64,000 nt of DNA from Burkholderia puraquae (GTDB lineage: Bacteria; Pseudomonadota; Gammaproteobacteria; Burkholderiales; Burkholderiaceae): the NCBI RefSeq assembly GCF_002099195.1, contig NZ_NBYX01000019.1:1-64000 (forward strand), given 5' to 3'. The notes under the pieces were generated by a model. It saw only the letters and a program-made list of their open reading frames with translations, had not been told where the DNA came from and searched no databases. Shown in pieces: positions 1-6,962 of the stretch (the stretch's first letter is position 1; each line of letters opens with the position of its first letter). The translations under genes were made by a program, and so were the position numbers.

Positions 1-390
1 GCGTACCTGCGCTACATGAAGAAGGCGCTGAACAACTGCGGCGACGTCGCACGTGCCGCGTTCGCGAAGATCGGCGTGCTGATGGCATCGGCGCGCCGCA
101 CCGAGAAGCCGCTGCACCCGACCAACCTGCACGTGAACCAGGCGCTGTTCCCGCGCGACACCGTGCAGTCGCGCCTGCCCGATCCGGAATGGCTCGAGCG
201 CTGGCTCGACGAGCAGATCCGCTTCGACGGCGAGTGGGAAAAGAAGGTCGTCGAGCGGATCCTGCACAACCTGTCGATCCTGTTCGAGCGCACGTTCGCA
301 ACCGCGCAGGAGCTGAACCGCTACCGCAAGGAAGTCACCGGCCGCCTGCAGGCCGAAAGCGGCCCGTCGTCGGCCGCTCAGCCGGCCTGA
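1..390 (+). CDS. C-terminal fragment of a large protein, possibly the FAD-linked oxidoreductase (DUF3683 type) next to rfaE2
   Basis: The reading frame is open from base 1 and ends at 388-390, so only the last 129 residues are present and the start lies outside the window. The fragment is charged and helical (for example WLERWLDEQIRF and FATAQELNRYRKEV) and shows no cofactor motif. In Burkholderia the gene before rfaE2 is, as I recall, a very long FAD/FMN-dependent dehydrogenase with a DUF3683 domain, and this would be its tail. The reading frame is certain; the identity is inferred from gene order only. A terminator hairpin follows at 461-491. Confidence 0.7.
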   Translation, partial: AYLRYMKKALNNCGDVARAAFAKIGVLMASARRTEKPLHPTNLHVNQALFPRDTVQSRLPDPEWLERWLDEQIRFDGEWEKKVVERILHNLSILFERTFATAQELNRYRKEVTGRLQAESGPSSAAQPA

Positions 391-460
391 GGCCGGCTGG
401 CGCTGCAGCCGGCGTGAGTCGCGCCGGCCCTGTGCGGCGCCGTTTCGTATCCGTTGCATG

Positions 461-491
461 AAGCCCGCCCGGCCGGTCCGGCGGGCTTTTT
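461..491 (+). terminator. Rho-independent terminator after the first gene
   Basis: AAGCCCGCC (461-469) pairs with GGCGGGCTT (480-488) around a 10-nt loop, and a run of five T follows. It separates the upstream gene from rfaE2, so rfaE2 probably has its own promoter in the roughly 70 bases between. Confidence 0.8.
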
Positions 492-561
492 ATCTGGCGC
501 CGCCGCGTCCTGCCGTCAGGTCCGCCGCGCGCGCCGTTGCCCATCCCGTCCGACCTCCATC

Positions 562-1047
562 ATGTCCGCCACTTTCGAACGCAAGCTGATCACCCGTGAT
601 GCCCTCGCCGCCCTGCGTGCGTCGCTGCCGTCGCCTGTCGTGTTCACCAACGGCGTATTCGACATCCTGCACCGCGGCCACGTCACGTATCTCGCCGACG
701 CGAAAGCGCTCGGCGCATGCCTGATCGTCGGCGTGAACAGCGACGCGTCGGTACGCATGCTCGGCAAGGGCGACGACCGGCCGATCAATCGCCAAGACGA
801 CCGCGCGGCGCTGCTCGCGGCGCTGGAAAGCGTCGACTGGGTCGTGACGTTCGAGGAAAAGACGCCCGTGTCGCTGATCGAGGCCGTCCGGCCGGACATT
901 CTCGTGAAGGGCGGCGATTACGACATGGACGCGTTGCCGGAATCGGCGCTGGTGCGTGGCTGGGGTGGCCGTGCGCTGGCGATTCCGTTCGAGCACGATC
1001 GCTCGACCACCGCGTTGCTGAAGAAGGTGCGCGCGCAGCAGTCCTGA
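562..1047 (+). CDS. rfaE2: D-glycero-beta-D-manno-heptose 1-phosphate adenylyltransferase
   Basis: 161 residues. It transfers AMP from ATP to heptose 1-phosphate to give ADP-heptose for the lipopolysaccharide inner core (cytoplasm). The nucleotidyltransferase signature is plain: VVFTNGVFDILHRGH with HRGH at residues 37-40, followed by the GVNSDASV strand. Only the adenylyltransferase half of the bifunctional E. coli HldE is present, which is normal where the heptose kinase is a separate gene. The start at 562 was chosen because translation from it begins with the usual short leader before the nucleotide fold; upstream in-frame codons lie inside the terminator region. It is convergent with the small gene at 1064, with 16 bases between. 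Confidence 0.95.
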   Translation: MSATFERKLITRDALAALRASLPSPVVFTNGVFDILHRGHVTYLADAKALGACLIVGVNSDASVRMLGKGDDRPINRQDDRAALLAALESVDWVVTFEEKTPVSLIEAVRPDILVKGGDYDMDALPESALVRGWGGRALAIPFEHDRSTTALLKKVRAQQS

Positions 1048-1063
1048 GCGAGGCCCGGCGCCG

Positions 1064-1306
1064 TCAGGGTGCGGACGCCGCGAGCGGTTCGGCCGTGACG
1101 GCTGGCGGCGCGATCGGGCCGCCGATGACGGGCTGGTCGGAGGCGTGCGCGAGCGGCGTCACGCGCAGCGCATCGGGCCGCACCTGCCGCGCCAGCACGC
1201 CGGGTTCGCGCGGGCCGGCCGCCGGCAGCGGCCCGAACACGCCGCGCGCCACCACGAACGCAAGCATGTTGGCGAGAAAGAGAACAGCGATCAGCCAGCG
1301 CAGCAT
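1064..1306 (-). CDS. Short inner-membrane-anchored protein, like the N-terminus of SPOR-domain proteins but without SPOR domain
   Basis: 80 residues: one N-terminal hydrophobic helix (about residues 3-22, MLRWLIAVLFLANMLAFVVA), then a Pro/Ala-rich tail. The ATG at 1306 is favoured because AGGAG lies eight bases before it; a GTG at 1315 would overlap that ribosome site. Its position directly after coaX, and its first 30 residues, resemble proteins that in related genera carry a C-terminal SPOR peptidoglycan-binding domain. Here the frame stops 16 bases from the end of rfaE2, so no such domain can follow. Function unknown; it may be a shortened relative. Confidence 0.7.
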   Translation of the reverse strand: MLRWLIAVLFLANMLAFVVARGVFGPLPAAGPREPGVLARQVRPDALRVTPLAHASDQPVIGGPIAPPAVTAEPLAASAP

Positions 1307-1354
1307 CGTCGACACTCCTCGTCGTCATTGACGTGGTTCACGTCATTCCATCGG

Positions 1355-1377
1355 GCCGGCCGCATGGCCGGCTTTTT
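1355..1377 (+). terminator. Plus-strand terminator-like hairpin between the small gene and coaX
   Basis: GCCGGCC (1355-1361), loop GCAT, GGCCGGC (1366-1372), then TTTTT. The orientation fits plus-strand transcripts, yet both neighbouring genes are on the minus strand. It could stop read-through from rfaE2 before it runs antisense into coaX. Confidence 0.55.
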
Positions 1378-1492
1378 CATTCCTGCCGTCGACCGTGCGC
1401 GCGGGCTGCCGTCGTGGCGCCGCGCGTCTTTCACCTTCATCGTGACGCGGGCCCGCCCGGGGCTTGCGTCGCCGTGCGCCGGCGCCTTTCCG

Positions 1493-2293
1493 TCACTCCT
1501 GCGCTGCCGTTGCGGCTGCCGCTTCCGCGGCAATCAGCGCGAGCCCGGACAGGATCAGGGCGTCGTGCCGCGTATGCGGGACCGTCAGCGCACGCGCGAC
1601 GTCATCCGCCGCGCCGCCGGCCAGCACGAGCCGCACGGGCGCCTGCCACGCGTCGGCGAGATCGCGCCACGCGCGTTCGATCAACCCGGCCTGCGCGTAC
1701 AGGCAGCCGGCCGACAGCGAGCGCGGCGTATCGACCTGGAACGGTTCGGCCGGTGCGCCTGCGAGCAGGCCGCTCGCGATGTCGGTGGTCAGCGTCGGCA
1801 ACTGCGCAGTGTGCGTGCCGAGCGCGCGCATCATCAGCGCCCAGCCCGGTGCGATCAGCCCGCCCGTGAAGCGGCCGTCCGCGCGCAGCGCCTCGAGCGT
1901 CGTCGCGGTGCCGAACGTCGCGATCAGCAGGTGCTCGCCCGGAAACGCCGTGTGCGCGCCGATCAGGCCGGCCCAGCGGTCGCTGCCGAGCTGTTCGGGC
2001 GTCGTATAGCCGTTCGTCACACCGCATTGCGTCTGACGCGAGCGTATCGTCGTGCGCGGCAGGCCTGGCCAGCGAGCGTCGAGCAGCGCGTCGAGCCGGG
2101 CGGCCACGTCGGCGCCCGCGACGTTCGAGATCCACGCGCCGCGCGGACGCGGCAGGTTCGACCAGTCGGGATCGGCGCCGCCGTCGCGCGCGTGGCCGAA
2201 CGCGCCCGTCTCGACGAGCGTGCGCCGCGCATCGGCGAGCGCCCACTTGATCCGGCTGTTGCCGGCGTCGATCAGCAGGTGCGGCTCGTTCAT
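1493..2293 (-). CDS. coaX: Type III pantothenate kinase
   Basis: 266 residues; phosphorylates pantothenate in the first step of coenzyme A synthesis. Family motifs of the ASKHA fold are visible: LLIDAGNSRIKWAL at the N-terminus (phosphate 1), GSDRWAGLIGAH, and FGTATTLEAL (phosphate 2). The start is fixed by context: its ATG at 2293 overlaps the TGA of birA as ATGA, so the two genes are translationally coupled. This coaX-birA pairing is common in beta-proteobacteria and links the CoA and biotin cofactor pathways. Confidence 0.96.
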   Translation of the reverse strand: MNEPHLLIDAGNSRIKWALADARRTLVETGAFGHARDGGADPDWSNLPRPRGAWISNVAGADVAARLDALLDARWPGLPRTTIRSRQTQCGVTNGYTTPEQLGSDRWAGLIGAHTAFPGEHLLIATFGTATTLEALRADGRFTGGLIAPGWALMMRALGTHTAQLPTLTTDIASGLLAGAPAEPFQVDTPRSLSAGCLYAQAGLIERAWRDLADAWQAPVRLVLAGGAADDVARALTVPHTRHDALILSGLALIAAEAAAATAAQE

Positions 2294-3210
2294 TGCGCTT
2301 CGCGCAGCGACACGTCGCCGGCGGCGATCGCCTGCACGCCGTTCGGTGTGTCGAGCAGCAACCGGCCGGCCGCATCGATGCCCGTCGCGATGCCGCGCAC
2401 GCGTTCGACGCCCTGTTCGAGCAGGACGACTTCGCGCCCCGCGAATGCGTGCAGCGCGTGCCAGCGCGGCAGGAATGGCGCGAGCCCTTCGGCGCCGAAT
2501 TGCGCGAGCGCGGGCGTGAGTGCGTTCAGCGACGCGGCGAGCGTATCGGTGAGGTTGGCCGATGCGCACGCGATCGACAGTGCGGCGGGCGGCAGCCCGC
2601 TTGCAAGCGTCGCTTCGCGCGCGCGCAGCGCGTCGACCTGCGCGGCGACGGCTTCCGCGCCACGCACGTTGATGCCGAAGCCGATCACGACGGCGGTGGC
2701 GTCGGCGCTCGCCCAGGCAGTTTCGATCAGGATCCCGGCGAGCTTGCCGACGATACGCGGCGTGCCGTCATCGGTGGCGGTCAGCAGCAGGTCGTTCGGC
2801 CATTTGAGCGCGACACGCGAGCGGGCGTCGAGCGGCAGGGTGGCCAGCCCTTCGGCGAGCGCAACGCCGATTGCGATGCTGAGGCCGCCGAGCGCGTCGA
2901 CGGGGCGCGGCACGATGCAGCCGACCGAGCACAGCAGCGCATTGCCGGGCTGTGCGAACCACGGGCGGCCCTGCCGGCCGCGGCCGGCCGTCTGCTCGAA
3001 TGCGACGCGCACGAGCGGCGCGGGTAGCGCGTTCGCATTGCGCGGCAGCGCCTTGAGCCGGGTGGCGACGTCGGCGTTGGTCGAGCCGGTGGCGGCGACG
3101 ACGTCGAGCGGCCACGCACGCGGCGCGGCGTCCAGATGGGCCTCGAGCCGGCTGCGCGCGATGTGCGCGTCGCCGGAATCGGGCGTGTCGGAGGAGGTGG
3201 GGGCGTTCAT
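2290..3210 (-). CDS. birA: Biotin--[acetyl-CoA-carboxylase] ligase, catalytic-only type
   Basis: 306 residues. It attaches biotin to carrier proteins through biotinyl-5'-AMP. The catalytic signature GRGRQGRPW and the substrate motif KWPNDLLL are present, with a C-terminal domain after about residue 240. The N-terminal winged-helix repressor domain of E. coli BirA is missing, so this is a group I ligase that cannot act as a DNA-binding repressor. The ATG at 3210 follows a purine-poor stretch; the open frame extends much further upstream but into the AT-rich island with no support. It is divergent from the island genes. Confidence 0.95.
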   Translation of the reverse strand: MNAPTSSDTPDSGDAHIARSRLEAHLDAAPRAWPLDVVAATGSTNADVATRLKALPRNANALPAPLVRVAFEQTAGRGRQGRPWFAQPGNALLCSVGCIVPRPVDALGGLSIAIGVALAEGLATLPLDARSRVALKWPNDLLLTATDDGTPRIVGKLAGILIETAWASADATAVVIGFGINVRGAEAVAAQVDALRAREATLASGLPPAALSIACASANLTDTLAASLNALTPALAQFGAEGLAPFLPRWHALHAFAGREVVLLEQGVERVRGIATGIDAAGRLLLDTPNGVQAIAAGDVSLREAQ

Positions 3211-3642
3211 GGCGCCTATTGTAGCGACAGGGGGCGCTGGCGCGCGTCGGGCGGGGTAATAGTCATTTCCCCGGGACAGGGGCCAATTGGTATCCGACGC
3301 TTCGCGCGTATGTGCTCGTGCCGAATCGAAGGAAGTTACGTTCAGGTAGTCATGGGCATGCGAGCCGGAAGAAATGCCGCACCGACATTCCGGTTGATCA
3401 ATTGACGAAACATCGCCGACCGATATCGATGGGGCAGAAGTTCGAATTCGTATGATGGATTTCCTGGTGCCGATCGTGCATTTTGGTGCGATGAGATTGC
3501 GCTGATAGCGACGAGAGGGAATCCGGATGAATGGTGGCGAGAAATGGTTAAACGAGTCTTCGTTGACCGTTGGCGGAGGGGCGGGGCCCGGTACTTTCGC
3601 GGATGAGCGTTGCTCGGGCGCGATGAGCCGAGGTGACGGCGC
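3211..3642. other. Gene-poor AT-richer stretch, left edge of the island
   Basis: Base composition drops clearly after about 3243 compared with birA. I see no credible full gene. One short frame, 3527-3646 on the plus strand (39 codons, start MNGGEKWLNES), ends with a TGA that overlaps the ATG of the PAAR gene and has a purine-rich GAGAGGG before it, so it may be a tiny coupled gene or the remnant of a longer one. The promoter of the island operon should lie here, but no strong -35/-10 pair is evident. Confidence 0.4.
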
Positions 3643-4197
3643 ATGATCCGCTATTTCCTCGCCAAGGGCGATCGGGGCGGCAGCGCGACGATCACCGAGG
3701 GATTGGAATGCGTCACGTGTTCCAATCCGCCACCGCGTGTGCAGATCGCCACGCTCTACATGAAAACTTACTGCACGGCTTGCGAGCAGGTGGGGTTTGT
3801 CGCGCCGAAAGGCCCGCGCTTGCCCGGCAGGGCGCCGAATGGTCAGGGATGGGCGTTGAGTGGAGATATCAATGCATGCGGGTGCAGTCCGCCGCCTGTG
3901 TTCTATGCCGAGCGAGGCATGAGGATGCGGGTCGGTGACGGGGCGACTGAGCCGAAAGAACTGGGAGACGATCATTCTCACTCGCCTGTCTCTGGGGCGG
4001 AATGCGACGAGCAGTATGTATTGAAAAACGAGAAGACGGGGCAGCCCTTGGTATGTGTGCCTTATCGAATACATACCAGTTCCGGCCAGGTCTTCAGCGG
4101 TATGACTGATCGTGCCGGGCACACACAGCGCGTAGCGACGCGTCATTCGGAGAAACTGCGAATTGAAATAGTGGAGCATGGCCATGCCGCACGATGA
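3643..4197 (+). CDS. PAAR-domain protein with C-terminal transthyretin-like domain (type VI secretion spike tip)
   Basis: 184 residues. Residues 1-95 match the Cys-rich PAAR proteins of Burkholderia (MIRYFLAKGD start, paired cysteines CVTC, CTAC and CGCSPPP). PAAR proteins cap the VgrG spike and carry effectors. Residues 121-178 (DEQYVLKNEKTGQPL ... GMTDRAGHTQRV) look like the transthyretin-like adaptor domain often found after PAAR or VgrG modules. AGGTGA lies six bases before the ATG. The end overlaps the next gene by 14 bases. No VgrG or structural T6SS gene is in the window, so this would be an orphan cargo locus served by a T6SS elsewhere. Codon use is less GC-rich than in the neighbours. 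Confidence 0.88.
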   Translation: MIRYFLAKGDRGGSATITEGLECVTCSNPPPRVQIATLYMKTYCTACEQVGFVAPKGPRLPGRAPNGQGWALSGDINACGCSPPPVFYAERGMRMRVGDGATEPKELGDDHSHSPVSGAECDEQYVLKNEKTGQPLVCVPYRIHTSSGQVFSGMTDRAGHTQRVATRHSEKLRIEIVEHGHAAR

Positions 4198-4858
4198 CTA
4201 CGAATACGTGACCGTGCATGACTCGGCCATAACGAATACGACGCGTGGTTCGAAGGTTGAGCTTTTACTGGCAGTCGACGGGCCGCCCATCTGCAAAAAC
4301 ATGACCGATGCGGAATTTCGGAAGAAAGTCCTGACGTTGCGCGACGATGCCGTAAAAATAATCACGCAGAGAGTCGACGAACTCGATGTCTGGAGAGAGC
4401 CGGCGCGGGCGAGAGTCAGAGAGTGGTTCGGGGTCGCCGACGAGCCCACTCGCGGTGCGCTGACGAGCAGATTGGTGGCGTTGATCACGGTCATGAAGGG
4501 ATTGACGGCAAGGAATTTCGTTCGCTCCGATCCCGACCTTGATCGGGCTCTCGGCTGTACGCCAAATACGAAAAATCTAGACGGCGAAGTTGCGCACGTT
4601 TGCGGCCCCGATACCGCCACGCACACGATATCGATTTCCCCGAAGTTCTGTGAGCTTCCGGATACGAGCGCGGGTACGTTTTCCTCGATGCAACTGACCA
4701 TTGTTCACGAGTGTGTGCATTTTCGGGATACATTCGGAGCGATTGACTACAAGAACACCTATGGACAATTTCTCAGCAGGCGGCTCGCCAAAGAGGTCCC
4801 GACAATGGCGATCAGGAATGCGGACAATATTGCGTGGTATATCTTGTGCATCGATTAG
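4184..4858 (+). CDS. M35/lysine-specific-metallo-endopeptidase-like zinc protease, probable T6SS effector
   Basis: 224 residues, no signal peptide. HECVH at residues 175-179 is a zinc-binding HExxH, and Asp188 lies nine residues after the second His, the spacing of the aspzincin (M35-like LysMep) third ligand; a YG follows at 193-194. The preceding ISISPKF and the Cys-containing strand also fit this family. ATG 4184 is chosen over 4178 because GGAG ends seven bases before it. It overlaps the PAAR gene by 14 bases and the next gene by 41, so the three are one transcript. Inference: PAAR-delivered toxin that cleaves proteins or peptidoglycan-linked substrates in a rival's periplasm. The substrate is unknown. 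Confidence 0.8.
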   Translation: MPHDDYEYVTVHDSAITNTTRGSKVELLLAVDGPPICKNMTDAEFRKKVLTLRDDAVKIITQRVDELDVWREPARARVREWFGVADEPTRGALTSRLVALITVMKGLTARNFVRSDPDLDRALGCTPNTKNLDGEVAHVCGPDTATHTISISPKFCELPDTSAGTFSSMQLTIVHECVHFRDTFGAIDYKNTYGQFLSRRLAKEVPTMAIRNADNIAWYILCID

Positions 4859-5279
4859 CCTTGTGGGGCTTTGTGCTTCAGGCGTCGTGTTTGCTTGCAG
4901 CTTTTCCTTGCAATACTCAAGTAAGCTCGACCTCGGCGTCATGGCCATTTCGAATGCTGACCGGATTGCGCTCGCCAGCTTGTTGGTGACCGTTCGGAAC
5001 AGTGCGGCCAACAATGGTCCCGTCGTGATCTACGGATATGCCGACGAGCACGAGCGCGACGCAATTTCGATCGCCCGTACTCGGGCCAATGCTGTCCGAG
5101 CGTATCTGCTCGATCTCGGCGTAGCAAAAGATCGGATTCACATGGACTCTAAAATCTGGAGAAGCAACTCCGTTGTTCCGTCGAGTGAACGCAATCAGAT
5201 AGAGATAGAGTTCATTCCAGCGTGTTCATCGGAAGGTTGCGAGAATCCGTGCGGTACGGTCTTGCAGGAGCAGAAGTAA
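4818..5279 (+). CDS. Exported OmpA-C-like protein, candidate immunity partner of the protease
   Basis: 153 residues from ATG 4818, beginning with a signal peptide (MRTILRG, hydrophobic core ISLVGLCASGVVF, then AC). The VFAC site is a poor lipobox, so cleavage by signal peptidase I after FA or lipidation are both possible. Residues 60-140 resemble the peptidoglycan-binding OmpA C-terminal fold: GYADEHERD, SIARTRANAVRAYLLDLGV and ERNQIEIEF match the D, RA..V and R..I positions. The start lies inside the end of the protease gene, which argues for a toxin/immunity pair. An alternative start at 4761 would add a basic stretch before the signal. Immunity is inferred from position and export only. 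Confidence 0.7.
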   Translation: MRTILRGISCASISLVGLCASGVVFACSFSLQYSSKLDLGVMAISNADRIALASLLVTVRNSAANNGPVVIYGYADEHERDAISIARTRANAVRAYLLDLGVAKDRIHMDSKIWRSNSVVPSSERNQIEIEFIPACSSEGCENPCGTVLQEQK

Positions 5280-5343
5280 CGTACGGTATTCGCGTGTGAG
5301 ATATCCCCGCAGTGGCGTTGCTGCGCGCCAGCGCTCCATCTCC

Positions 5344-5892
5344 TTAGCGCCGCATCTCCATCCGCTCCAGCGCCTTGATGTCCTCCTCGGACGTCATTTC
5401 GCAGGCCAGCAGCGTCTTGCCCTTCAGCGCCGGGCCCTGGCGGGCCGACACGAGGATCAGCGCGCCGCCCGGGCCGCGAACCGTCAGCCGGCGCGAATAG
5501 CCGACGGACGACGCGCCCAGCAGGTGGCCCTTCTCGAGGGCGAGCTGGTAGCGTTTCGCGAGCTGGTCGGCGACCTCGCCGTCCACGAGCACGCCGATCC
5601 CGGTACTGACGAACACGACCTGCTGCGTCGTGAAGCCGTCGCGGTGGATCGGCTCCGGCAGTCGATAGACAGCGGCGCCCAGCATCGATTCGTCCGGCTT
5701 CGGATCGGCCGCCTTGGCGATGTTGTAGATCGAGTCCATCAGATCCGACGTGAACGGCGGCTTGCAAAGCGCGGCGTTGAAGATGTCGGGCTGGGCGGGC
5801 GGCGCGGCGAGTGCGGTGAGCGGTGCGCCGGCAATGACGAGGGCGACGGCGCCGACGGCAGCGGCGCCAAGCCTGGAAAGGCGATGGGACAT
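5344..5892 (-). CDS. Hypothetical exported protein
   Basis: 182 residues with a clear signal peptide (MSHRLSRLGAAAVGAVALVIAGAPLTALA, cut near residue 29). The mature part has two cysteines that could pair (NAALCKPPF near its start and LLACEMTSEED near the end) and stretches such as VVFVSTGIGVLVDGEVADQLAKRY. I do not recognise a named family. The start at 5892 is the methionine directly before the signal; the frame runs on upstream but without export features. It faces the island genes tail to tail, with 64 bases between. Confidence 0.8.
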   Translation of the reverse strand: MSHRLSRLGAAAVGAVALVIAGAPLTALAAPPAQPDIFNAALCKPPFTSDLMDSIYNIAKAADPKPDESMLGAAVYRLPEPIHRDGFTTQQVVFVSTGIGVLVDGEVADQLAKRYQLALEKGHLLGASSVGYSRRLTVRGPGGALILVSARQGPALKGKTLLACEMTSEEDIKALERMEMRR

Positions 5893-6104
5893 GGATGCAG
5901 TTCTCTCAGGTTTTATTGTGAGGCTGCATGTTAATGCAATGCCGCGTATCGAACGATCGACGTGGAGCAGCCGGGGGGGCGGCAATGCAACAGGCGCGTA
6001 CGCCCGCGCCCCTCGATCGACTCCGTTGCCGGGTGATCGATGCGCGGGGCGTCGGGGCATGCGCGTCATGCAGCCGGTGGGATGCCGGTGCGTGCGGACG
6101 AACG

Positions 6105-6962
6105 TTACGGCGCGACGACCGGGTGTTTCAGCGCGTGCGCGGTCTCGATCCACTGCGCGTGGAATTCGTCCGCGTCGGGTTTGAGCCCGAGCTCGCCGTT
6201 GCGATAGGCCATCGCGAGCGTCTGCACGGCTTCCGGCAGTTCGTGCTCGGCGGCCCGGCGATACAGCGCCAGCGCGCGCGCGTCGTCGCGCGGCACGCCG
6301 CTGCCTTCGCGGTACGCGTTCGCGAGCATGAAGTCCGCGGCCGGGATGTCCGCGCGCGACGCGATCTCGAACCAGTGTGCAGCCTGCACGGGATCGGCAG
6401 CGATGCCGTAGCCGCTGCGATAGATCAGCCCGAGGTAATACGCGGCGGCCGGGTCGCCCTGCGCGGCCGCTTCGCCGAGCAGCGTGCGGGCGCGTGCGTA
6501 GTCCTTCGGCATGTCGCTGCTGCCGAGCAGCAGCGCCTTGCCGAGCGCGAGCTGCGCACGTCGGGCGGCTGGCGCGTCGGCCTTGCTGTCTGCCGCCGCG
6601 GCCGTCTCCAGCCAGCCGCGCCCCTCGTCGCGCAGCCCCGGTTCGCGTGCATCGACGAGCGCGATGCCGAGCGCCGCCTGCGCGTCGCCCGAGCCGCGCC
6701 GCGCCAGCGTGCGCAGCTGCGCGAGCGCGTGCGGCTCGGTGGCCTGCGTGACCATCGCCTGCCACTCGTCGAGCTGCGCGGCGCTCGGCGCGGGGCCGGC
6801 GCCGCGCAGGCCGGTCGCCGCGACGACGGCCGCGACGGTCACGGCCGCCGCCGCGAGCAGCGCGGCCGGCGGGAGTTTCGCGCGCAGCACGCGCCGCGCG
6901 GCAGCGGCGAGGCCGGTTTCGGCCGGCCGCATCGTCCGGATCGGTTGCATCGCGTGTCTCAT
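6105..6962 (-). CDS. Membrane-anchored Sel1-repeat (TPR-like) protein
   Basis: 285 residues. One transmembrane helix near residues 32-52 (LPPAALLAAAAVTVAAVVAATG), then Sel1-type repeats of about 36 residues: GDAQAALGIALVDA, GDPAAAYYLGLIYRSGYGIAADPVQAAHWFEIA and PAADFMLANAYREGSGVPRDDARALALYRRA. Such repeats form a scaffold for protein contacts. The ATG at 6962 overlaps the stop of the upstream nucleotidase gene as ATGA, so the pair is translationally coupled; a second Met at 6950 is possible. Partner unknown, but the coupling suggests work with the envelope-located nucleotidase. Confidence 0.88.
   Translation of the reverse strand: MRHAMQPIRTMRPAETGLAAAARRVLRAKLPPAALLAAAAVTVAAVVAATGLRGAGPAPSAAQLDEWQAMVTQATEPHALAQLRTLARRGSGDAQAALGIALVDAREPGLRDEGRGWLETAAAADSKADAPAARRAQLALGKALLLGSSDMPKDYARARTLLGEAAAQGDPAAAYYLGLIYRSGYGIAADPVQAAHWFEIASRADIPAADFMLANAYREGSGVPRDDARALALYRRAAEHELPEAVQTLAMAYRNGELGLKPDADEFHAQWIETAHALKHPVVAP

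Noticed and set aside
1145..3259. A plus-strand 704-codon frame over coaX and birA
   Set aside because: Antisense to two certain genes, with low-complexity Arg/Ala-rich product.
3342..3644. A 100-codon minus-strand frame before the PAAR gene
   Set aside because: No recognisable features, no ribosome site, product rich in Arg/Ser/His as expected by chance.
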